A stretch of DNA of 64,000 bases from Parabacteroides distasonis ATCC 8503 (lineage in GTDB: Bacteria; Bacteroidota; Bacteroidia; Bacteroidales; Tannerellaceae): assembly GCF_000012845.1 (NCBI RefSeq), contig NC_009615.1, positions 2,509,501-2,573,500 of the forward strand, read 5' to 3'. The notes beneath the pieces were generated by a model. It had not been told where the DNA came from, ran no database searches, and was given only the letters and a program-made list of their open reading frames with translations. A program made the position numbers and the translations under genes. Positions 51,135 through 59,028 of this stretch are shown here, piece after piece. How positions within the stretch are numbered: the stretch's first letter is position 1; each line of letters starts with the position of its first letter.

Positions 51135-51962
51135 ATGGCAGACAACTATTTGGAAAAAAAATACGAGCAATATCAAGTCCGGAAAACCTCCGGGACAAGA
51201 ACCAGTCACAATACGAAGACACTCCATAAAACAAGAAGAGTCTTCATTACCGGTGGGGCCGAGGGGATCGGAAAAGCCATCGTGAGAACGTTCAGGGGAG
51301 CCGGCCATCGAGTAGCGTTCTGTGATAAAAACGAAGCATCAGGAAAAGAGACCGCATTACAAACCGGAACTCAATTCTTTCCCGTGGACGTTAGCGATAA
51401 GACCGCATTGGAGGATTGCCTGCAAAAGATCATCGAGGAATGGGGCGATATCGATATCATCATCAATAACGCGGGTATCAGCCAGTTCTCATCCATCACG
51501 GAAACGAGTGTAGAGGATTTTGATAAGATATTATCCATAAACCTACGTCCCGCGTTCATCACTTCCCGGCGATTAGCGCTCCATCGGCAATCTCTCGAGA
51601 CCCCCAATCCATACGGCAGGATTATCAACATCTGCTCTACCCGTTACTTGATGAGTGAACCCGGTAGCGAGGGTTACGCCGCCTCTAAAGGAGGTATCTA
51701 TTCTTTGACGCATGCGTTGGCCTTATCGCTCTCGGAATGGCATATCACGGTAAACTCTATCGCTCCCGGTTGGATACAGAATAACAATTACGACCAGCTT
51801 CGTCCGGAGGATCATGCTCAACATCCATCCGGACGGGTGGGCAAGCCGGAGGATATCGCCCGTATGTGCTTATTTCTCTGTCAAGAGGAAAACGATTTCA
51901 TTAATGGCGAGAATATTACGATTGACGGTGGGATGACCAAGAAAATGATCTATCTCGACTAA
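51135..51962 (+). CDS. Short-chain dehydrogenase/reductase (SDR)
   Basis: 275 aa, classical SDR with an N-terminal extension of about 34 residues. Nucleotide motif FITGGAEGIGKAI, NNAG (IIINNAGISQF), active site GYAASKGG with upstream Ser, and a PGW motif (SIAPGWIQNN). It reduces or oxidises a carbonyl with NAD(P); the substrate is unknown. It precedes two GNAT genes with 14 bp spacing, perhaps co-transcribed. Confidence 0.88.
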   Translation: MADNYLEKKYEQYQVRKTSGTRTSHNTKTLHKTRRVFITGGAEGIGKAIVRTFRGAGHRVAFCDKNEASGKETALQTGTQFFPVDVSDKTALEDCLQKIIEEWGDIDIIINNAGISQFSSITETSVEDFDKILSINLRPAFITSRRLALHRQSLETPNPYGRIINICSTRYLMSEPGSEGYAASKGGIYSLTHALALSLSEWHITVNSIAPGWIQNNNYDQLRPEDHAQHPSGRVGKPEDIARMCLFLCQEENDFINGENITIDGGMTKKMIYLD

Positions 51963-51976
51963 ATAAACATCCGTAT

Positions 51977-52534
51977 ATGACACAAACATCGAATATAGAA
52001 ACCAACCGTCTTGTGCTCCGTCCTTTCAGCGAAAGCGATGCTCCTGATGTTTTTGAGAGCTGTAAGAATCCAAACCTAGGCAATAACGCAGGATGGAAAC
52101 CTCTCGAAACGATCGAGGAGACAATCGATGTTCTAAATGCCATTTTTATCGGGAAAGAAGGGGTTTGGGCTATCGTATCAAAAGAGACAAAACAAGTCAT
52201 TGGCTCCATTGGCATCATTCCCGATCCAAAGCGGGAGAATCCGCATGCCCGCATGCTGGGATATTGGCTGGATGAGAAATACTGGGGACAAGGCTTCATG
52301 AGCGAGGCAGTGAAGAGCGTATTGAATTACGGATTCACCCAAATGGGTTTACATTTGATCACGGCCAATTGCTATCCTCATAATCAACGTTCACAACGTG
52401 TATTACAGAAAAATGGATTTATATACGAAGGGCTGCTTCACCAAGCGGAGTTAATGTATAATGGGCAAATATATGACCACCTGTGCTATTATCTTGAGAA
52501 TCCGTCCTTATCCCGTAAAAACAACATCTTATGA
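51977..52534 (+). CDS. GNAT N-acetyltransferase (RimJ/RimL-like)
   Basis: 185 aa. RimJ-type GNAT: begins NIETNRLVLRPFSESDAPDV; the acetyl-CoA loop region is GYWLDEKYWGQGFMSEAVKS. Stop overlaps the next GNAT gene by 4 bp. Substrate, ribosomal protein or small amine, is not predictable. Confidence 0.85.
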   Translation: MTQTSNIETNRLVLRPFSESDAPDVFESCKNPNLGNNAGWKPLETIEETIDVLNAIFIGKEGVWAIVSKETKQVIGSIGIIPDPKRENPHARMLGYWLDEKYWGQGFMSEAVKSVLNYGFTQMGLHLITANCYPHNQRSQRVLQKNGFIYEGLLHQAELMYNGQIYDHLCYYLENPSLSRKNNIL

Positions 52535-53076
52535 TTGTAGTAATAAAGGATTTATATACGCTCAAGAGCTGGGAAGATCAAGACACCGAATCCCTAGCCT
52601 TCCATTTGAACAATAAGAAAATCTGGGATAACTGCCGGGATGGATTACCTTATCCTTATACAAAAGGGAATGCCCGCTTCTTCATCAAACAAGCGCAGGA
52701 GAAAACAGATATATCGGATTTTTGTATTACGGTTGGTGGCGAGGCTATTGGTAACATTGGTTTTGTGAGAGGTACGGACGTAGAGCGTTTCAATGCGGAA
52801 GTGGGTTATTGGATTAGTGAGAAATACTGGAATCAAGGAATTGTTTCGGATGCGTTAACCGAGGCCATCCAGTATTATTTCGCGCATACGGAGGTTATTC
52901 GTATATTCGCCACGGTCTACGAATATAATCCGGCCTCCATGCGAGTATTAGAAAAAGCTGGATTCAGGAAGACCGGCATTTTCAGAAAGGCTTGTTACAA
53001 AAACGGACAATTCATTGATGCGCATCATTTTGAATTGGTAGCAGATAAGAAACTAGAAGAGAATCAAAAAGAATAA
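52531..53076 (+). CDS. GNAT N-acetyltransferase (RimJ/RimL-like)
   Basis: 181 aa, second GNAT in the row. Motif GYWISEKYWNQGIVSDALTE and C-terminal VYEYNPASMRVLEKAGF, both typical of RimJ/RimL acetyltransferases. ATG overlaps the preceding stop (ATGA), so translation is coupled. It differs enough from the first GNAT not to be a recent duplicate. Confidence 0.85.
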   Translation: MIVVIKDLYTLKSWEDQDTESLAFHLNNKKIWDNCRDGLPYPYTKGNARFFIKQAQEKTDISDFCITVGGEAIGNIGFVRGTDVERFNAEVGYWISEKYWNQGIVSDALTEAIQYYFAHTEVIRIFATVYEYNPASMRVLEKAGFRKTGIFRKACYKNGQFIDAHHFELVADKKLEENQKE

Positions 53077-53083
53077 CATATCT

Positions 53084-53548
53084 ATGGAAATTCGACAATT
53101 ACCGGCAAATGAATACGATAAGGCATTAGACTTATCTCTGGACGTTTTCATCGAATGCGGAAGAAAGGATTTCGATGAAGAGGGGCTGGAAACTTTCAAG
53201 AATTTCATTTATAATAAGCAACTAGTAAATGAATTAACCTTCTACGGAGCCTTCGATGGAGAGTCTTTAATTGGCGTAATCGCGACAAAAAACGAGGGAA
53301 AACATATCTCCTTATTCTTTATCAAACCGTCTTATCATAGAAGAGGAATCGGTAAACAATTGTTCAAGACCGCGATCTTAAATCAGCCCGTATCAGAAAT
53401 GACGGTTAACTCCTCTTCTTACGCAATCCCCATCTACAGAAAGCTCGGATTCGAGCCTGTCTGTGAGGAGCAGGTGACGCATGGGATGAAGTATACGCCG
53501 ATGAAACGAATGGGAACAAAAGTAAGAGAATTAGAGAAAGTTTGCTAA
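53084..53548 (+). CDS. GNAT N-acetyltransferase
   Basis: 154 aa, third GNAT. The acetyl-CoA loop is FIKPSYHRRGIGKQLFKTAI and the C-terminal strand AIPIYRKLGFEPV. Shorter than the two before and of a different subfamily (YitI/ElaA-like architecture). Lies 7 bp after the previous gene. Substrate unknown. Confidence 0.85.
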   Translation: MEIRQLPANEYDKALDLSLDVFIECGRKDFDEEGLETFKNFIYNKQLVNELTFYGAFDGESLIGVIATKNEGKHISLFFIKPSYHRRGIGKQLFKTAILNQPVSEMTVNSSSYAIPIYRKLGFEPVCEEQVTHGMKYTPMKRMGTKVRELEKVC

Positions 53549-53604
53549 AAAGACTATAACTTTACGGCATAAAAGATCGAAAGATATAAGATTCAATGTT
53601 GTAA

Positions 53605-54117
53605 ATGGATTTAAGAGAGAGATTATCTGACCGCATCCACATAGAGGATATCCATGAGATATTGCGATATGTGCAAGGAAGCCAGAAACGGAAATCGGAA
53701 CTATACGGTTTGATCTTCGATCCGGACGAGACCATCGGTTATCAAGCGTTATGGGCCTGTAGCCATTTTTCCGCAGATGAGAATAAATGGCTATACGATA
53801 AACAAGATGAATTGATAAACGAGATTCTGGTCTGCAAGCATCCCGGTAAACGACGTCTTCTATTGAATTTGCTTTTACGACAGCCTCAAGCGAATCCCCC
53901 ACGGGTGGATTTCCTGAACTTCTGCCTAGACCGGATGCTTTCAGCGAAGGAATTACCCGGTGTGCAAACGCTTTGCATGAAACTGGGATATGAGTTATGC
54001 CGTCCCATTCCAGAGCTATTACAGGAGTATAAGACACTACTCGATCTGGCGGAACCCGATTTACTACAAATCTCTTTGCGAACCGTACGTAAGAACATCT
54101 TAAAAAAAATACGATAA
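53605..54117 (+). CDS. HEAT-like helical protein, hypothetical
   Basis: 170 aa, all helical, with repeating helix pairs and Leu spacing reminiscent of HEAT or ARM repeats (GYQALWACSHFSADENKW, KRRLLLNLLLRQ). No signal peptide or catalytic motif. It ends 3 bp before the GH43 gene. Widespread in Parabacteroides-type genomes by my recollection; function unknown. Confidence 0.6.
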   Translation: MDLRERLSDRIHIEDIHEILRYVQGSQKRKSELYGLIFDPDETIGYQALWACSHFSADENKWLYDKQDELINEILVCKHPGKRRLLLNLLLRQPQANPPRVDFLNFCLDRMLSAKELPGVQTLCMKLGYELCRPIPELLQEYKTLLDLAEPDLLQISLRTVRKNILKKIR

Positions 54118-54120
54118 AAC

Positions 54121-55662
54121 ATGAGAAAGATTTTCACACTATTCTTCTGTGCCGCCTCCTTGGCCACAGGACTAGCGCAACAAGAATCCTATTTTACCAA
54201 TCCCGTGATCCACGGTGACGTAGCCGATCCTTCCATTATTCGGATCGATCAGACTTACTATATCACCGGCACCTCCTCGGAATGGGCCCCCTATTATCCG
54301 GTTTTCACCTCTACCGATCTGGTGAACTGGCAGCAAACCGGACATGTATTCGACGAGAAGCCGGAATGGACTAAGTCCTCTTTCTGGGCTCCGGAATGGT
54401 ATCAGCATAAAGGGAAGGTATATGTCTATTATACGGCCCGGAAGCAATCGGATAACATCTCGTGCATCGGTGTTGCCGTGGCGGATTCACCTACGGGCAA
54501 GTTCAAGGATCACGGCCCGGTGGTAGAGTTCGGGAAGGAAGCGATAGACGCATTTATCTTGGAGGATAAAGGCAAACTTTACATCAGTTGGAAGGCTTAT
54601 GGATTGGATAACCAACCCATAGAGTTATTGGCCTGTAAGTTGACGGACGATGGGCTTCGCCTAGACGGAAAGCCTTTCAGCCTGCTGCGTGACGATGAGC
54701 GTCAAGGTATGGAAGGTCAGCATTGGTTCAAGAAAGACGGATATTACTATATCATCTACTCCGTGAGAGGCTGTTGCGGCCCGCAGAGCGATTACGCCGT
54801 ATCCGTGGCTCGCTCGAAGAAGCTGGAAGGTCCTTACGAGAAATACCTAGGAAACCCGATCTTGCACGGAAGCAAGGAGGTTCTCTCCATCGGTCACGGA
54901 ACGATTACGACTACACCGGACGGACGCATGTATTACCTATGCCACGCTTACCAGCCGGGAAGCGGCTTCTACCAAGGTCGCCAACCTTACCTGCAAGAGG
55001 TGAGAATGGGTGAGGATCATTGGCCTCACTTCGTAACCGGGGAATACGCGAGCCGCACGCAACCCATGCCATTTGCCGAGTCCGCACAAGTGCCGGTATT
55101 CGATTTCTCGGATGATTTCACCGGTGCGACCTTGCGTCCCGAATGGAGTTGGAACTATCCTTACACGGATGTCAAGACCGAGATCAAGAACGGTAAACTA
55201 TCTCTATCCGGAACACCGAAACCCGGCGTAAAGACCGGAGCGGCACTTTGTTTACGCCCAACCTCCCCGAATTACACGTTGGAAACAGCGATCGTAAACC
55301 GGAATGACAGTTGGAAAGGAATCACGATGTACGGAGACGCAAATAACCTAATCACCTGCGGATGCGCAGGAGACCGTTTGATATTGAAATATATCTTAGA
55401 GGGGAAAGAACATCAATTGGCCGATCTTCCTCTTCCCGCCTCGCCTTTATATCTACAGATGAAAGTGACCGACGGTACGCATAGCACGTTCTACTGGAGT
55501 AAGGACGGACAAGCATGGAACGAGATCGTCGGCGAAGCTCTCTCCGCGAAAGAGACCCGGTCGTTGATCCAATGGGATCGTATCTCCCGTCCGGGATTGT
55601 ATCAAGAGGGAGATCCTACGGCACCGGCCGTTTACGCTTATTGTCTATTAAAAAATGAATGA
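54121..55662 (+). CDS. GH43-family glycoside hydrolase with C-terminal beta-sandwich
   Basis: 513 aa, secreted: signal peptide MRKIFTLFFCAASLATGLAQ. The five-bladed propeller has the first catalytic Asp in VADPSIIRI, a second Asp in AIDAFILEDKG and the catalytic Glu in MEGQHWFKK. Residues 330-513 form a concanavalin-like C-terminal module (FSDDFTGATLRPEWSWNYPY). Typical activities are beta-xylosidase or alpha-L-arabinofuranosidase on plant polysaccharides; the exact one is not predictable. It overlaps the next gene by 4 bp. Confidence 0.88.
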   Translation: MRKIFTLFFCAASLATGLAQQESYFTNPVIHGDVADPSIIRIDQTYYITGTSSEWAPYYPVFTSTDLVNWQQTGHVFDEKPEWTKSSFWAPEWYQHKGKVYVYYTARKQSDNISCIGVAVADSPTGKFKDHGPVVEFGKEAIDAFILEDKGKLYISWKAYGLDNQPIELLACKLTDDGLRLDGKPFSLLRDDERQGMEGQHWFKKDGYYYIIYSVRGCCGPQSDYAVSVARSKKLEGPYEKYLGNPILHGSKEVLSIGHGTITTTPDGRMYYLCHAYQPGSGFYQGRQPYLQEVRMGEDHWPHFVTGEYASRTQPMPFAESAQVPVFDFSDDFTGATLRPEWSWNYPYTDVKTEIKNGKLSLSGTPKPGVKTGAALCLRPTSPNYTLETAIVNRNDSWKGITMYGDANNLITCGCAGDRLILKYILEGKEHQLADLPLPASPLYLQMKVTDGTHSTFYWSKDGQAWNEIVGEALSAKETRSLIQWDRISRPGLYQEGDPTAPAVYAYCLLKNE

Positions 55663-57308
55663 TGGAATCTAAGTTTCACACGTTTGCCCAACCGATACAA
55701 TCGATCCCCTTACCGGAACGATTCACGTATCCTTTTCACTATACACCGCATCCTCTATGCGTAATAGCGGCTGAGGAGACGCAGGCATACCTGAAAGAAC
55801 GAACCGAATGGCGGGAAGAGTTACAAACCGGAAAAATGTTCGGCGTATTGGTGGTTCGTACTCCCGCCGGAGAGGTCGGCTATCTGGCTGCGTTCTCCGG
55901 TAACCTAGCGGGGAAGAATGTACATCCTTTCTTCGTCCCCCCGATCTATGACCTATTACAACCGGATGGTTTCTTCCGGCAAGAGGAGGAGCAGATCAAT
56001 GAGATCAATGCCCGTATCCGAACCCAGCAAGCCTCTCCAGCTCTCGAAGACGCACGGTCGAGGTTACAAAGCACGATCGAATACTGCGATTTCGTATTAC
56101 AGGCCGCAAAAGACTTGATGAAAAAGAGGAAAGAGGAGCGCGACCGACTTCGGCAATTCCCTCTCACGGAAGAAGAGACCGCACTTCTTATTAAAGAGAG
56201 CCAACACATGAAAGCCGCTCACAAGCTAACCAAGAAATCATTGCGGTCTATACTGGAGGAGGATCAAGCTAAGGTGGATCGGCTTGAGCAGGAGATCGAG
56301 CAACTGAAGCAAGAACGCAAGCGACGGTCGGCGACCTTGCAACGCAAGTTGTTCGAACAATTCCGAATCCTGAACGCCCGGGGCGAGGTGAAGGACTTAT
56401 GCGAACTGTTCGCTCCTACCTCACAAGGTACGCCGCCTGCCGGAGCGGGTGAGTGCGCCGCCCCTAAACTCTTACAATACGCCTACCAGCATCAGTTGGA
56501 ACCGATCGCCATGGCAGAGTTCTGGTGGGGCGATTCTCCCAAGACGGAGATTCGGCACCATGGGTATTATTATCCGGCTTGCAAAGGAAAATGCGAGCCG
56601 ATCCTCCATCATATGCTACAGGGATTGCGGGTAGATGAGAATCCGTTATTGGCGGACTCTCACCGGGAGACGAAACTGGATATCCTTTATGAGGACGACT
56701 ATTTGTTGGTCATCAATAAACCGGAAGGTATGCTCTCCGTTCCCGGCAAGGGAGACGCGGACTCCGTCTATCAAAGGCTATCGATCCTTTACCCGGAAGC
56801 CACCGGCCCAATTATCGTACATCGCTTGGATATGGCGACATCTGGCTTACTACTCGCCGCCAAGACCAAAGAAGCGCATCAGAACCTGCAAGCCCAATTC
56901 AAGAACCGAACCATCCAGAAAAGGTATATCGCCTTATTAGAGGGCGAAGTTCCCCAAGATGAGGGTGAGATCCGTCTCCCGCTATGCCCCGATCCATTGG
57001 ACAGACCCCGACAAATCGTAAGCGAAGAATTCGGGAAACCTGCCCTCACGCACTACCGGGTATTGGAACGGACTTCAGGAAAAACCCTTATCGCCTTTTA
57101 TCCCCAGACCGGACGTACCCACCAGCTACGGGTACACGCCGCCCATCCCCTAGGTCTTCATTGCCCCATCCTTGGCGACGAGCTTTACGGACGAAAGGCG
57201 GAACGGCTCTATCTGCACGCTGAATATCTAGCATTCACGCATCCTATCACTTCCGAGAGGATAGAGATACAAAAATCACCGGCATTTCCTAGGTGCCCCA
57301 TGCCATGA
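55659..57308 (+). CDS. RluA-family pseudouridine synthase with long N-terminal extension
   Basis: 549 aa. The catalytic domain is in the C-terminal 210 residues: ILYEDDYLLVINKPEGMLSV, the active-site motif HRLDMATSGLLLAAKT with catalytic Asp, and GRTHQLRVHAAHPLG. The N-terminal 340 residues include a coiled coil (residues 170-235, LEQEIEQLKQERKRR) not found in E. coli RluA. It modifies uridines in 23S rRNA or tRNA. Start overlaps the GH43 stop. Its 3' end overlaps the minus-strand zinc-ribbon gene by 33 bp. Confidence 0.88.
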   Translation: MMESKFHTFAQPIQSIPLPERFTYPFHYTPHPLCVIAAEETQAYLKERTEWREELQTGKMFGVLVVRTPAGEVGYLAAFSGNLAGKNVHPFFVPPIYDLLQPDGFFRQEEEQINEINARIRTQQASPALEDARSRLQSTIEYCDFVLQAAKDLMKKRKEERDRLRQFPLTEEETALLIKESQHMKAAHKLTKKSLRSILEEDQAKVDRLEQEIEQLKQERKRRSATLQRKLFEQFRILNARGEVKDLCELFAPTSQGTPPAGAGECAAPKLLQYAYQHQLEPIAMAEFWWGDSPKTEIRHHGYYYPACKGKCEPILHHMLQGLRVDENPLLADSHRETKLDILYEDDYLLVINKPEGMLSVPGKGDADSVYQRLSILYPEATGPIIVHRLDMATSGLLLAAKTKEAHQNLQAQFKNRTIQKRYIALLEGEVPQDEGEIRLPLCPDPLDRPRQIVSEEFGKPALTHYRVLERTSGKTLIAFYPQTGRTHQLRVHAAHPLGLHCPILGDELYGRKAERLYLHAEYLAFTHPITSERIEIQKSPAFPRCPMP

Positions 57309-57476
57309 GCATCCTAGGCAAAATACCTCTGTCAAGTCAAATCCGGACAGATCTGCGGCAGGATCTTTGGGAACGACCTCCCCATTCTCGTAAACATACA
57401 CTAAAAGACGTTCCCCGTCTGCATTCTTTACATACATAGAAGGGATATCACACTGCGGACACCGATACTTTCTCAT
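57276..57476 (-). CDS. Small zinc-ribbon protein
   Basis: 66 aa from ATG 57476 (or 57479, one codon earlier). Two Cys pairs, YRCPQCDIP and VFCLGCSWHG, form a zinc ribbon. It follows and overlaps the 3' end of the MATE gene by about 30 bp on the same strand, and its own end overlaps the RluA gene. Function unknown; likely a nucleic-acid or protein-binding adaptor. Confidence 0.65.
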   Translation of the reverse strand: MRKYRCPQCDIPSMYVKNADGERLLVYVYENGEVVPKDPAADLSGFDLTEVFCLGCSWHGAPRKCR

Positions 57477-58821
57477 CATCTAATCTTTTCTTTATCTTTT
57501 TATAAACATACAAAAACGCAGGTATCAAGAATAAGTCAGCGGCGACCCAAGCCAACGGATCACCGAAGCAAACGCCTAAGAACCCAAAAGCGGGAACCGC
57601 ATACAAGCTCACCAAGATACGTGCGATCATCTCTGAAACACCCGAGAGCATCGCAAGGTTGCTGAAACCTACCCCTTGTATCGCATAACGCAAGATACAC
57701 AGTAGCCCGACAGCCGGGAAGAACCAGCAAGAAATATGCAAAAACTGCTCCGTATAGTCCAGTATCTCGACCTCAGATGGAGCCACAAACAACAAGGCCA
57801 GCCAACGAGACCCCAGCATCAAGATCATCCATGTAGCGGCGGCATACGTAAGCATCATCAACGCACTTACCTTAATTCCCTGCAAAATACGCTCTGGCTT
57901 TCCCGCCCCATAATTCTGTCCGCAATACGTAGCCATGGCGATACCCAAACTCTCAAAAGCGCAAATGAAGAACATCTTGATACGGGCGGCGGAAGTAAAG
58001 GCAGCGACACAGGCCGTGCCCAAGGCGTTATTGGCGCTCTGCAACATGATACTGCCAATGGCGGTAATAGAGAATTGCAATCCCATCGGAACCCCCATCG
58101 CCAACAAGGTACGGGCCAGCCCGGCATGGAACCTTCGGTCCTCAGAGGAAGTAGCCCGTAAGATCGGGAATTTCCGAAGCATATATAAATAACATAGAAT
58201 GGCGGAAAGCCCTTGCGAGAAAACCGTAGCGATAGCCGCTCCCATCACGCCCCATCCTAACCCCAAGATGCAGAATAAATCCAAGAAAACATTCAAGACC
58301 GTAGAGAACAGCAAGAACCAGAACGGAGTCTTGCTATCTCCCAAAGCCCGCATGATACTTGCCAACAAATTATAGAAGAATGTACAAGGAATACCGATAA
58401 AAGTAACAAACAAATAATCATAGGCCCCATCGAAGATATTCCCGGGTGTCTGCATCCCCCGCAAGATATCCCGGCAATAGAAACCGGAGACAGCGGCGAT
58501 CACCACGGACATCACCGTAGCCAATTGCAACCCCACCGCCACGTAACGGCGCATCGTCGCATAATCCCTCGCCCCGAACTTCTGAGCTACCGGGATGCCA
58601 AAACCGGCGCAACATCCGTTACAGAATCCCAGAATCAAGAAAATCACCGAGGTACTGGCTCCTACGGCAGCCAGCGAATTAATACCTAGAAATTTACCAA
58701 CGATAGCGGCATCGATCAGAGAATAAGTCTGCTGAAGTAAGTTCCCTAGCAATAACGGCATCGTGAAACTGAATAGAAGAGGGAATACAGCTCCCCCCGT
58801 CATCTCTTTTGAGTTTGCCAT
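57448..58821 (-). CDS. MATE-family efflux transporter
   Basis: 457 aa, about 12 hydrophobic segments, two homologous MatE repeats. N-terminus KEMTGGAVFPLLFSFTMPLL and LLQQTYSLIDAAIVGKFLG is the family signature. Exports cationic drugs or metabolites using a Na+ or H+ gradient. A -7 box (TACCTTTG, minus strand, 58867-58874) lies 46 bp upstream. Followed by the small zinc-ribbon gene. Confidence 0.92.
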   Translation of the reverse strand: MANSKEMTGGAVFPLLFSFTMPLLLGNLLQQTYSLIDAAIVGKFLGINSLAAVGASTSVIFLILGFCNGCCAGFGIPVAQKFGARDYATMRRYVAVGLQLATVMSVVIAAVSGFYCRDILRGMQTPGNIFDGAYDYLFVTFIGIPCTFFYNLLASIMRALGDSKTPFWFLLFSTVLNVFLDLFCILGLGWGVMGAAIATVFSQGLSAILCYLYMLRKFPILRATSSEDRRFHAGLARTLLAMGVPMGLQFSITAIGSIMLQSANNALGTACVAAFTSAARIKMFFICAFESLGIAMATYCGQNYGAGKPERILQGIKVSALMMLTYAAATWMILMLGSRWLALLFVAPSEVEILDYTEQFLHISCWFFPAVGLLCILRYAIQGVGFSNLAMLSGVSEMIARILVSLYAVPAFGFLGVCFGDPLAWVAADLFLIPAFLYVYKKIKKRLDDEKVSVSAV

Positions 58822-58866
58822 ACATCTAACAAATAAAAGGATTTAAGAAAGACGGATAAGTCGCTA

Positions 58867-58874
58867 CAAAGGTA
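58867..58874 (-). promoter_or_regulatory. -7 box of the MATE gene
   Basis: TACCTTTG on the minus strand, 46 bp before the ATG. Confidence 0.5.
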
Positions 58875-58937
58875 ATCAATCACTAATAAAAAACAATTCC
58901 CGCCCGCTATTATTTTAAGCGGTAGTCTACAAGAAAC

Positions 58938-59028
58938 AACAATGCCCATCGTAAGGTCTTTACAATGGGCATCGTAAGGTGCTTAGAATGCCTATTGTAA
59001 CAGGCTTACAATGGGCATCATGGTTTTC
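58938..59028. repeat. Four degenerate 23-bp tandem repeats
   Basis: Units of 23 bp built around AATGCCCAT or its inverse ATGGGCAT with GTAAGG spacers, starting at 58938, 58961, 58984 and 59007. Alternating units can fold on each other. They lie directly after the GH92 stop on the minus strand and upstream of the MATE promoter, so may act as a terminator cluster. Confidence 0.65.

Noticed and set aside
58938..59028. CRISPR array
   Set aside because: 23-bp units abut each other with no spacers and alternate in orientation.
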